A DNA stretch of 64,000 nt, taken from assembly GCF_006542765.1 (NCBI RefSeq), contig NZ_SKCD01000097.1, forward strand, positions 62,001 to 126,000, given 5' to 3'. Position numbers and translations under genes: made by a program. Of the stretch, positions 9,158 to 16,943 are shown one piece after another. This stretch comes from Paenibacillus luteus (GTDB lineage: Bacteria > Bacillota > Bacilli > Paenibacillales > Paenibacillaceae). Within the stretch, counting starts at the first letter, position 1. Each line of letters opens with the position of its first letter. The notes beneath the pieces were generated by a model. The model searched no databases. It was not told the origin of the DNA and was given only the letters and a program-made list of their open reading frames with translations.

Positions 9158-10117
9158 TTAAGCCATAATGGCTGCCATGATTGCTTTTTGCGCGTGGAGA
9201 CGATTCTCAGCCTGATCAAAAATAATCGAACGATCGCCGTCAATGACTCCCTCGCTCACTTCTTCACCGCGGTGCGCTGGCAAGCAGTGCATGAAGAGGT
9301 AATCCTTCTTAGCATATTTCGCCAAAGCTTCGTTCACCTGATAAGCTGCAAAAGCAATCTCGCGTTCTTTCTGTTCCGCTTCTTGCCCCATACTCGCCCA
9401 TACATCCGTATAAACGATATCCGCATCCGCGATTGCTTCCTTCGGATCACGGCAAATGTGGATTTGCGAGCCCGTCTCAGCCGCATGGTCCTTCGTCTGT
9501 TGGATAATATCAGCATCCGGCTCGTAGCCTTCCGGTGTGGCAACCGACATATGAAGTCCCAGCTTGGCAGCACCCATGAGCAAGGAATGCGTCATGTTGT
9601 TGCCATCGCCGATATAAGCGATTTTCAGCCCTTCCAGACGGCCCTTTTGCTCCAAAATCGTCTGGTAGTCCGCGAGTGCCTGGCATGGATGCGAAAGATC
9701 CGTCAAGCCGTTAATGACCGGAATCGTTGCTCCGCGAGCCAGCTCAACCACTTTACGGTGCGCAAATGTACGAATCATGATGCCGTCCAAGTAACGGGAC
9801 AACGTTTGGGCTGTATCCCAAATGGTCTCGCCGCGTCCGATTTGCAAATCATTACCGCTTAGGAACAAGCCTTGGCCGCCCAACTGGTACATGCCTACTT
9901 CGAACGAAACGCGCGTGCGTGTCGACGACTTTTCAAAGATCATGCCCAGCGTTTTCCCTTTAAGAACATGATGGGTTTCGCCAGCTTTTTGCTTTTGTTT
10001 CAAATCAATAGCCAAATCGATCAAGTAACGGATTTCCTCCGGCTTGAAATCAACCAGCATTAGAAAATCGCGCCCCTTCAAGCTTTGCGCTAATTCCTCT
10101 TTTACAGCTCCTTGCAT
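9158..10117 (-). CDS. argF: Ornithine carbamoyltransferase
   Basis: Converts ornithine and carbamoyl phosphate to citrulline. Carbamoyl-phosphate binding motif SSTRTR, the HPCQALAD motif and the catalytic HCLPAHRG are all present in order. The length of 319 aa is normal. It sits 41 nt after argD within the arginine cluster. The anabolic assignment rests on this context: no arcA or arcC lies nearby. Confidence 0.96.
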   Translation of the reverse strand: MQGAVKEELAQSLKGRDFLMLVDFKPEEIRYLIDLAIDLKQKQKAGETHHVLKGKTLGMIFEKSSTRTRVSFEVGMYQLGGQGLFLSGNDLQIGRGETIWDTAQTLSRYLDGIMIRTFAHRKVVELARGATIPVINGLTDLSHPCQALADYQTILEQKGRLEGLKIAYIGDGNNMTHSLLMGAAKLGLHMSVATPEGYEPDADIIQQTKDHAAETGSQIHICRDPKEAIADADIVYTDVWASMGQEAEQKEREIAFAAYQVNEALAKYAKKDYLFMHCLPAHRGEEVSEGVIDGDRSIIFDQAENRLHAQKAIMAAIMA

Positions 10118-10158
10118 AATAGAGCCCTCCTTCAGCTAAAAACCTTCTGCTTGCTTAT

Positions 10159-11361
10159 TTAAACAACTGGCTGTTGCTTCTCCAGTAGATCTACCAATAT
10201 GGAAACGGCGATGTCGATTTCTTCATCTGATACGAGCAGATTCGGCAATAGGCGAATGACATTCGGACCTGCCGAAATGGCAATCAACCCGCGTTCCTGC
10301 GCTTGATTCAAAATCTCGCCAATCGGCTCCGCGCATTCGATGCCAACGAGCAGTCCCAAACCGCGAACCTCACGCACAAAAGCATTTCCTGCTAGCTTCT
10401 CACGAAGCTGCGTCATCAAATATTCGCCCTGCTGAGCCGCTCGTGCTGAAAGGCCTTCTCCGACAATCGTCTCCAATGTCGCCTTGACGACTGCAGTAGC
10501 GATCGGCGTGCCGCCAAAGGTCGAGCCATGGCTTCCTGCCGTAAAGCCTTCGCGAAGCTTCTCTTTCGCAGCCATGGCGCCGACCGGGAACCCGCTTCCA
10601 AGCCCTTTAGCCATCGTGAAAATATCCGGTTCGATGCCAAAATGCTCATAAGCAAACAGCTTGCCCGTACGCCCCATTCCGGTTTGAATCTCGTCTACGA
10701 TCAGCAGGATTCCCTGCTTCTCGCAAAGCGCCACAAGCGATTTCAAATAATCAGGATCAACCGGATAAATACCGCCCTCTGCCTGAACCATCTCCAGCAT
10801 AACCGCTGCCGTCTGGTCAGAAACCGCTGCTTCAAGCGCAGCCAAATCGTTCAACGGGATTGTTTTGAATCCGGCTGGCAATGGAGCGAAGCCTTCCTTC
10901 ACTTTCGCTTGGCCCGTCGCTGTAAGCGTTGCAAGCGTACGCCCATGGAAGGATTGCTCGAAGGTAATAATCTCAAATCGGCCGTTGTTCAGCACTTTCT
11001 GGTTATAACGACGGGCTAGCTTAATGGCTGCTTCGTTAGCTTCCGCACCCGAGTTGCAGAAGAAAACTGCATCCGCACAGCTGTTGTCCGTGATAAGCTT
11101 GCCCGCTTCCGCCTGGTTTGGAATATGAAACAGGTTGGATACATGCCAAAGCTCATCTAACTGCTTAACAAGAGCTTCCTTGATTTGTTTAGGAGCATGC
11201 CCAAGATTCGTAACGGCAATCCCGCTCATAAAATCAAGGTATTTGTTCCCTTTATCGTCCCACAGCCAGCTTCCTTCTCCCTTGACCAAAGCCATTGGAT
11301 ATCTTGCATAGGTTGGAAATAGGGATTCATCCGCAGCTGCCGCTGTTTTGATTTCACTCAT
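10159..11361 (-). CDS. argD: Acetylornithine aminotransferase
   Basis: Class III PLP-dependent aminotransferase making N-acetylornithine from the semialdehyde. Visible motifs are FCNSGAEANEAAIKLAR, the cofactor aspartate in IVDEIQTGMGRTG, and the Schiff-base lysine in TMAKGLGSGFPVGAM. 400 aa is the usual length. It begins 6 nt after argB, so coupling is likely. Family members can also act in lysine synthesis; the context makes arginine the main role. Confidence 0.95.
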   Translation of the reverse strand: MSEIKTAAAADESLFPTYARYPMALVKGEGSWLWDDKGNKYLDFMSGIAVTNLGHAPKQIKEALVKQLDELWHVSNLFHIPNQAEAGKLITDNSCADAVFFCNSGAEANEAAIKLARRYNQKVLNNGRFEIITFEQSFHGRTLATLTATGQAKVKEGFAPLPAGFKTIPLNDLAALEAAVSDQTAAVMLEMVQAEGGIYPVDPDYLKSLVALCEKQGILLIVDEIQTGMGRTGKLFAYEHFGIEPDIFTMAKGLGSGFPVGAMAAKEKLREGFTAGSHGSTFGGTPIATAVVKATLETIVGEGLSARAAQQGEYLMTQLREKLAGNAFVREVRGLGLLVGIECAEPIGEILNQAQERGLIAISAGPNVIRLLPNLLVSDEEIDIAVSILVDLLEKQQPVV

Positions 11362-11367
11362 CGCCTT

Positions 11368-12174
11368 CTACACCCGCCCTTCATTCGTCTGAACAATACG
11401 CGTACCAACGCCGCCCTCGCGAACCGCCTTGGTCAGTACGCCCGGCTCCTCGCCGCTTACGATAACCACTTCGCTTACACGTCCTTGTATGCATTGAATC
11501 GCTGCGCGCACTTTCGGAATCATGCCGCCGTATATTTCGCCGCTCGTGATCATTTCCTCGATTTCCGCAACCGAGACAACAGGAAGCACCTGCTTTTGCC
11601 CGTCCACCGTTTTCAAAATGCCCGGCACATCCGTCACAACGATCATTCGCTCTACGCCCAGATGGGAAGCAACCGCTCCCGCTGCCGTATCTGCATTGAT
11701 ATTGTAGCGCTGGCCTTGTTCATCGATGCCAATTGGAGCAATAACAGGGATATATCCCATCTCCATAACGCCTTCAATAATGGCTGCATTCACGTCCGTG
11801 ACATCGCCGACAAAACCGATCTCTGCCGCATTGGCAACAGGACGCGCTTGTATGAGCATACCATCTACGCCGGATAGTCCTAGCGACTTAGCTCCGTTGA
11901 TTTGGATTTTACGCACGATTTCCTTATTGATCCGTCCCGCTAGCACCATCTCTACCACGTCAAGGACCGCATCATTCGTCACCCGCAGCCCGTTCACGAA
12001 CCCCGTCTCGATTCCAAGCTTGCCCAGCGTTTCGGAAATAGCGGGACCGCCTCCGTGTACGATAACCGGAAGCACGCCGGAGAGCTGCAGCTCCCTCAGT
12101 TCGTCAAAAAAGCTGTTCGGAAGCGCCGCTAGCGTGCTGCCTCCGCATTTCATTACAAATCGTTGCTCCGTCAC
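11368..12174 (-). CDS. argB: Acetylglutamate kinase
   Basis: Phosphorylates N-acetylglutamate. Amino-acid-kinase fold with KCGGS near the N-terminus, VHGGGPAIS (glycine-rich loop) and the ATP-site segment NINADTAAGAVA. At 268 aa it lacks the N-terminal extension of arginine-sensitive hexameric enzymes, which fits control at ArgJ or at transcription. The start is a GTG at 12174 preceded by GGAGGG at 9 nt. Confidence 0.95.
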   Translation of the reverse strand: MTEQRFVMKCGGSTLAALPNSFFDELRELQLSGVLPVIVHGGGPAISETLGKLGIETGFVNGLRVTNDAVLDVVEMVLAGRINKEIVRKIQINGAKSLGLSGVDGMLIQARPVANAAEIGFVGDVTDVNAAIIEGVMEMGYIPVIAPIGIDEQGQRYNINADTAAGAVASHLGVERMIVVTDVPGILKTVDGQKQVLPVVSVAEIEEMITSGEIYGGMIPKVRAAIQCIQGRVSEVVIVSGEEPGVLTKAVREGGVGTRIVQTNEGRV

Positions 12175-12204
12175 TGTCTCATACCCTCCAAGCCTCTTCT
12201 TTGC

Positions 12205-13446
12205 TTACGTCCGATAAGCCGCGTTAATGCGGACATAATCATAGGTCAGGTCGCAGCCCCATGCCGTCGCTGTTCCCTCGCCGTTATGAAGGTCCACGCG
12301 GATAACGACCGTATCGCCCTTCAAATAGTCCAAAGCGAGTTCCTCGTCGAAGCCGACAGGACGCGATTGCTCCAATGTCACAATATCGCCTAGACGGATA
12401 TCAACCGTCTCCGGGTTCACGGGCTGGCCTGCACGGCCTACTGCCGCAATAATCCGTCCCCAGTTCGCATCCGCTCCAAACACAGCCGATTTGACAAGTG
12501 ATGATCCGATAACCGTTTTCGCAATGGCTTGAGCTGAATCGTCGCTTACCGCGCCGTTCACCTGTACTTCAACGAGCTTCGTCGCGCCTTCGCCGTCACG
12601 GGCAATTGCCTTCGCCAGCACCTCACATACATAACGAATGGCAGCTGTGAATGCATCCCAGCCCTCATGCGCTGCCGTCAGCTCGTTGTTGCCTGCAAGA
12701 CCGCTCGCCATAGCGACCAGCATGTCATTCGTGCTCGTATCGCCGTCAACTGTAATCATATTGAACGTCAGATCCGTAGATTGGCGCAGCACCTGTTGAA
12801 GCGCCTCACTGCCGATCGCTGCATCCGTCGTCACGAAGCCAAGCATCGTTGCCATATTCGGGTGAATCATGCCTGAGCCTTTTGCCGCGCCGGCCACATA
12901 CACGCGCTTGCCGTCTAGTTCGAGCTCGACGCAGACCATTTTCTGCACCAAATCCGTTGTCAGGATCGCTTGGCAAAAATCATCCGCTCCTTCGCGGCTT
13001 CCTGCCAGCTTAACAGGCAATCCGTCAATGCCGGTGCGTACCTTATCCATTTTCAATAGCTCGCCAATCACACCCGTTGAAGCAACCGCAACTTGATCAG
13101 CCGCTACGCCGATGGATTCTGCGAATCTGGAACGCATTTCATAAGCATCCGCATCACCTTGCTTGCCTGTGCAAGCATTCGCGTTGCCGCTGTTCACAAG
13201 CACAGCGCGAAGCAAACCGTCAGAGCCGATGCTCTCCCGCGTCACTTGCAGCGGTGCTGCCTGGAAAACATTCGTCGTATACACACCTGCTGCTGCCGCC
13301 GGTACCTCGCATACGATCGCACCCAAATCGTTGCGCGTCGTTTTTTTGAGACCGCAATGCAGTCCGCCTGCCTTAAAGCCTTGGGGAGTCGTTATCGAGC
13401 CGTCCGTGACGACTGAGAACGAGGTAGCCATAGTATCCTGTCCCAT
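12205..13446 (-). CDS. argJ: Bifunctional ornithine acetyltransferase/N-acetylglutamate synthase
   Basis: Recycles the acetyl group from acetylornithine to glutamate, so no argE or argA is needed. Family members self-cleave between Ala and Thr, and the site NMATMLGF is visible within GMIHPNMATML, with the threonine becoming the N-terminal nucleophile of the beta chain. 413 aa. The ATG at 13446 has its GGAG site 13 nt upstream, which is long; an ATG five codons on (MATSF) is the alternative. Whether it is truly bifunctional or only does the recycling reaction cannot be told from sequence. Confidence 0.95.
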   Translation of the reverse strand: MGQDTMATSFSVVTDGSITTPQGFKAGGLHCGLKKTTRNDLGAIVCEVPAAAAGVYTTNVFQAAPLQVTRESIGSDGLLRAVLVNSGNANACTGKQGDADAYEMRSRFAESIGVAADQVAVASTGVIGELLKMDKVRTGIDGLPVKLAGSREGADDFCQAILTTDLVQKMVCVELELDGKRVYVAGAAKGSGMIHPNMATMLGFVTTDAAIGSEALQQVLRQSTDLTFNMITVDGDTSTNDMLVAMASGLAGNNELTAAHEGWDAFTAAIRYVCEVLAKAIARDGEGATKLVEVQVNGAVSDDSAQAIAKTVIGSSLVKSAVFGADANWGRIIAAVGRAGQPVNPETVDIRLGDIVTLEQSRPVGFDEELALDYLKGDTVVIRVDLHNGEGTATAWGCDLTYDYVRINAAYRT

Positions 13447-13511
13447 CGTAAAATCGTATCTCCTTCACCTGTATAAGTATGGATGATAAGTTCAAAAGCT
13501 ATGTTTGCTGC

Positions 13512-14561
13512 TTAAGGGTAAACGGGAACAAATTGCAGACCGAGCGTCTCGTCCCAGCCCATCATCAGGTTCAGGTTTTGAATGGCTTGACCTGCCGCGC
13601 CTTTAACCAAGTTATCAATAACGGAAACAATCGTCACACGGCCCGTACGCTCATCAACCGCAAAGCCGATATCGCAATAATTGGAGCCCCAGACTTCCTT
13701 CGTAGACGGCCATTGTCCTTCTGGACGGATACGCACGAATTTGCGGCCTTCATAGTAGGAACGGTAAAGCTCGATAAAATCATTCGTGCTCCTATCGCCT
13801 TGCAGCGTCGCATACATCGTAGACATAATGCCCCGTGTCATCGGTACAAGATGGGTCGTAAACGTTGTAACCACAGGCTTGTTCGCTGCGTCCGAGAGTA
13901 CCATTTCAATTTCCGGAATATGTTGATGCTTATTTAATTTATAAGCTTTAAGATTTTCATTCAGCTCTGAATAATGAGTGCCTAGTGAAGCTCCACGCCC
14001 TGCGCCAGACACACCCGATTTTGCGTCAATAATGATGGTAGCCGGATCGATCCAGCCCTCTTTGACTGCTGGAATAAGGCCAAGCAGCGTCGCGGTCGGG
14101 TAACAGCCTGGATTGGAGATGAAAGGGGCGTTTACGACCTGATCCCCGTAAATTTCAGCCAAGCCAAAAACCGCTTGCTTCAGATAAGCCTCATCCGCAG
14201 CTGGTTTTTTGTACCATTCTTCATATAATGCAGGCGATTTCAAGCGGAAATCACCGGATAAATCAATCACTTTTAAACCAACCTCAAGCAAAGACGGCAC
14301 CAATTTAGACGCGACACCGGCAGGGGTTCCAAGGAACACTACATCTGCCTTGGCTTTAATGGCTGCTGGATCTACGTCATCCAGCAATTCCTCGCGAATG
14401 CCCAGCAAATGCGGATAGCCCTCTGTAATTGGAGTGCCTGCTGCGGAGGAAGAAATGACCGAAGTTATCTCTGCCAACGGGTGGGATGCGAGCAATCGAA
14501 TGAGCTCTACACCGCCGTAGCCGGTTGAACCGATTATTGCTATTTTCACCTTTGTGCTCAT
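13512..14561 (-). CDS. argC: N-acetyl-gamma-glutamyl-phosphate reductase
   Basis: NADPH-dependent reduction of acetylglutamyl phosphate to the semialdehyde. The Rossmann start IIGSTGYGG and the active-site cysteine in SNPGCYPT are present; 349 aa is full length. It is the first gene of argC-J-B-D-F-G-H. A leader of about 150 nt separates it from a strong promoter that carries an ARG-box-like palindrome, so AhrC/ArgR repression by arginine is the likely control. Confidence 0.97.
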   Translation of the reverse strand: MSTKVKIAIIGSTGYGGVELIRLLASHPLAEITSVISSSAAGTPITEGYPHLLGIREELLDDVDPAAIKAKADVVFLGTPAGVASKLVPSLLEVGLKVIDLSGDFRLKSPALYEEWYKKPAADEAYLKQAVFGLAEIYGDQVVNAPFISNPGCYPTATLLGLIPAVKEGWIDPATIIIDAKSGVSGAGRGASLGTHYSELNENLKAYKLNKHQHIPEIEMVLSDAANKPVVTTFTTHLVPMTRGIMSTMYATLQGDRSTNDFIELYRSYYEGRKFVRIRPEGQWPSTKEVWGSNYCDIGFAVDERTGRVTIVSVIDNLVKGAAGQAIQNLNLMMGWDETLGLQFVPVYP

Positions 14562-14629
14562 GTTAATCTCTCCTCGAAACTAGATGCTGCACGCTGAGTT
14601 CGGCTCGCGCTGCAGCTCTCTCTATTGCT

Positions 14630-14647
14630 CTTTCCGCACGCGGAAAG
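14630..14647 (-). other. Stem-loop in the argC leader
   Basis: Perfect inverted repeat CTTTCCGC-AC-GCGGAAAG in the argC 5' leader. No T-run and no T-box motif accompany it, so it is not an obvious attenuator or T-box; it may only stabilise the mRNA. Confidence 0.4.
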
Positions 14648-14715
14648 GTTGTCATCTTCTTCAACTTATAATTGTACAACATTCGGCAGTTGATGGAAAT
14701 ACGCACATTCTTTCG

Positions 14716-14745
14716 TATTATTATACATTCGAATTCATAATAATA
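14716..14745. promoter_or_regulatory. ARG-box-like operator overlapping the argC promoter
   Basis: 30-bp near-palindrome: arms TATTATTAT and ATAATAATA match perfectly around a central ATTCGAAT. On the minus strand TGAAT-TCGA-ATGTA matches the ArgR/AhrC consensus TGAAT-N4-ATTCA at 8 of 10 conserved positions. It covers the spacer and -10, an ideal place for repression. Confidence 0.6.
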
Positions 14746-14748
14746 CAA
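14720..14748 (-). promoter_or_regulatory. Sigma-A promoter of the arginine operon
   Basis: On the minus strand, -35 TTGTAT (14743-14748) and a perfect -10 TATAAT (14720-14725) are separated by exactly 17 bp. The predicted start of transcription is near 14713, giving a leader of about 150 nt before argC. Confidence 0.8.
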
Positions 14749-14797
14749 CGGACAAATCATGATGTATTCAAGGCCTTATCTCCATACTCACAACTAC

Positions 14798-15682
14798 TTA
14801 ACTCTCCAGCTTAAACCCTTGCCCAAGCACCTCGGCCGTATTGCTTATAATGACGAAGGCACCTGGATCAATTGCCCGCACCAGCTGTTTGAGCTTCGGC
14901 ACCTCATTTTGCCCAACGACGACCATCAATACCGTACGCCCTGCTCCCGTGTATCCCCCATGTCCATCCAAACGCGTCAAGCCGCGGTCCAGATCATTCA
15001 GAATCGCTTCGGCAACCAGCTCGGAATGCTCGCTGATAATGAACGCAACTTTCGACAGCTGAAGTCCGCTTTGCACAAAATCAATCGTCTTGCTCGTGAC
15101 AAACAATCCGATCAGCGCATAGAGTGCCACCTCAGGCGAAATAATGATACCCGCCGCAATAATCACGCACCCATCAAAGCAAACGATCGCCAGGCTAAGT
15201 GGGAGGCCTGTATACCGGTGCAAAATTTGCGCCGCTAAATCCAGGCCGCCTGTCGATGCCCCACCACGAAAAACAAGGCCCAATCCAAGCCCAACGCCGA
15301 TCCCACCGTAAATCGCTGCAAGCAGTGGATTATCTGTTGGCGAAGGCCAACCATCCGTTATCAGTACAAACAACGGCAAAATGATCGAGCCCAGCGCTGT
15401 TTTGACAGCGAAACGTTTGCCAAGCAGCCACAAGCCTGCAATAAACAAAGGTATATTAATCGCCCATTGCGTAAGCGCTGGCGTAATACCCGTTACTCGC
15501 TGCACGAGAATAGACACCCCAGACACTCCGCCCGAAGCAATGCCATTTGGAACCATAAACATATTAAAGCTAATGGCAACGATGGCCGAGCCGATCAGCA
15601 GTTGAACGATGCTCCACACTGACTGAGCGCGCGGACTCAAAACACGGCCACCTTTTTTTCTTTTTAAAGCCCCCTCGTTCAT
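14798..15682 (-). CDS. YitT-family membrane protein (DUF161/DUF2179)
   Basis: Integral membrane protein of 294 aa. An Arg/Lys-rich cytoplasmic N-terminus is followed by five or six hydrophobic segments with the conserved GIASGGVSG early in the protein and GLVFRGGASTGGLDLAA in the middle. A soluble C-terminal DUF2179 domain (about residues 205-290) follows. The biochemical role of the family is unknown. It lies just downstream of prfB, the position of yvjA in B. subtilis as I recall, but a strong terminator separates the two genes. Confidence 0.85.
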   Translation of the reverse strand: MNEGALKRKKGGRVLSPRAQSVWSIVQLLIGSAIVAISFNMFMVPNGIASGGVSGVSILVQRVTGITPALTQWAINIPLFIAGLWLLGKRFAVKTALGSIILPLFVLITDGWPSPTDNPLLAAIYGGIGVGLGLGLVFRGGASTGGLDLAAQILHRYTGLPLSLAIVCFDGCVIIAAGIIISPEVALYALIGLFVTSKTIDFVQSGLQLSKVAFIISEHSELVAEAILNDLDRGLTRLDGHGGYTGAGRTVLMVVVGQNEVPKLKQLVRAIDPGAFVIISNTAEVLGQGFKLES

Positions 15683-15710
15683 ACCACCGATCCCCCCGTA
15701 AGCTTATTTT

Positions 15711-15755
15711 CGCAAAAAGAAGAGCTCCACACGTCTCTCGTGTCGGAACTCTTCC
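15711..15755 (-). terminator. Terminator after prfB
   Basis: On the minus strand, a stem of AAGAGTTCCGACACG with CGTGTGGAGCTCTT (two mismatches) is followed by CTTTTTGC. Confidence 0.8.
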
Positions 15756-15769
15756 CCGTAGCTATTTAT

Positions 15770-16877
15770 TTAATCATGACGAATCTGATGGCGCAGATAA
15801 CCATCGATAAACGCATCGATATCTCCATCCATAACCGCGCCTACATTTCCTGTCTCCACCGAGGTACGGTGATCCTTAACCATACTGTAAGGATGGAACA
15901 CATAAGAACGAATCTGGCTGCCCCAAGCAATCTCGGATTGATCGCCGCGGATTTCTGCAAGATGCTTAATCTGCTCCTCGATCTTGCGCTCATACAGCTT
16001 GGAACGAAGCATCTTCATCGCCCGCTCCCGGTTCTGGATTTGCGAGCGCTCCTGCTGACACGCCACCACGATACCGGAAGGAATATGCGTAATTCGAATC
16101 GCGGACTCCGTTTTGTTGACGTGCTGGCCGCCCGCTCCGCTCGCACGGTACGTATCAACCTTTAAATCCTCAGAACGAATCTCGATTTCAATACTGTCGT
16201 CAATTTCTGGTACAACATCGCAGGAGGCGAAGGATGTATGGCGACGGCCCGCAGAATCGAAAGGAGAGATACGGACGAGCCTGTGCACGCCCTTCTCTGC
16301 CTTCAAATAACCGTAGGCATTAAAACCCTTAACGAGTATCGTCACGCTCTTGATACCGGCCTCATCACCCGGCAAATAGTCGAGCAGCTCCACCTTGAAG
16401 CCACTTTTCTCCGCCCAGCGCGTGTACATCCGATAAAGCATTAAGCCCCAATCCTGCGACTCGGTACCGCCAGCTCCAGGATGCAGCTCCAGTATCGCAT
16501 TAAGCTTGTCATAGGGCTGGTTCAGAAGCAGCTGGAGCTCAAACTCACTGATCTTCTTCATAAGCTTCTCTACGCCGCTTACAACGTCTGCAGCAACCGA
16601 TTCATCGCTTTCCTCTTCCGCAAGCTCTAACAGCATCTGCAGGTCTTCCTGCTCGCTATTAAGCCCAGCGTAGTGGTCGACGACCGACTTGACCGCATTC
16701 ATCTCCGAAATGACGCCCTGTGCCTTGTCATTATCATCCCAAAAATCAGGCATCGTCATCTTCTCTTCGAAATTGGCGATAATCTCTTGCTTAATATCTA
16801 AGTCAAAGAGACCCCCTGAGCTCTTGGAGACGCTTAGCCATTTCACGCAGGTCTTGTTTAACCGTTATGTCTATCAT
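15770..16877 (-). CDS. prfB: Peptide chain release factor 2, with programmed +1 frameshift
   Basis: Class I release factor reading UGA and UAA. The reading frame opens at the ATG at 16877 (MIDITVKQDL), runs 24 codons and meets an in-frame TGA at 16805-16803 within TCT-CTT-TGA-C. An AGGGGG Shine-Dalgarno-like stretch lies 3 nt before CTT. A +1 shift (skipping base 16805) joins it to the frame ending at 15770, giving 368 aa. The tripeptide anticodon-like SPF (RISPFDSAG) and the catalytic GGQ (SGAGGQHVNKT) are visible. The slip is the known autoregulation: low RF2 favours shifting and so more RF2. It follows secA by 66 nt on the same strand. Confidence 0.97.
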
Positions 16878-16943
16878 AGCTTCGCTTCACCTCAAAATCA
16901 TTCTTCATTCCATATCGTATGCCGTGCTGCCCAGCATCGCAAC

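Noticed and set aside
10528..11019. Long open frames opposite argD, and similar ones opposite argH, argG, argJ, secA and ftsX
   Set aside because: They are antisense shadows of well-supported genes, with Cys/Arg/His-rich composition and no family resemblance.
14562..14715. T-box or arginine riboswitch in the argC leader
   Set aside because: No AGGGTGG-type T-box motif and no terminator/antiterminator pair; only a short stem at 14630 is visible.
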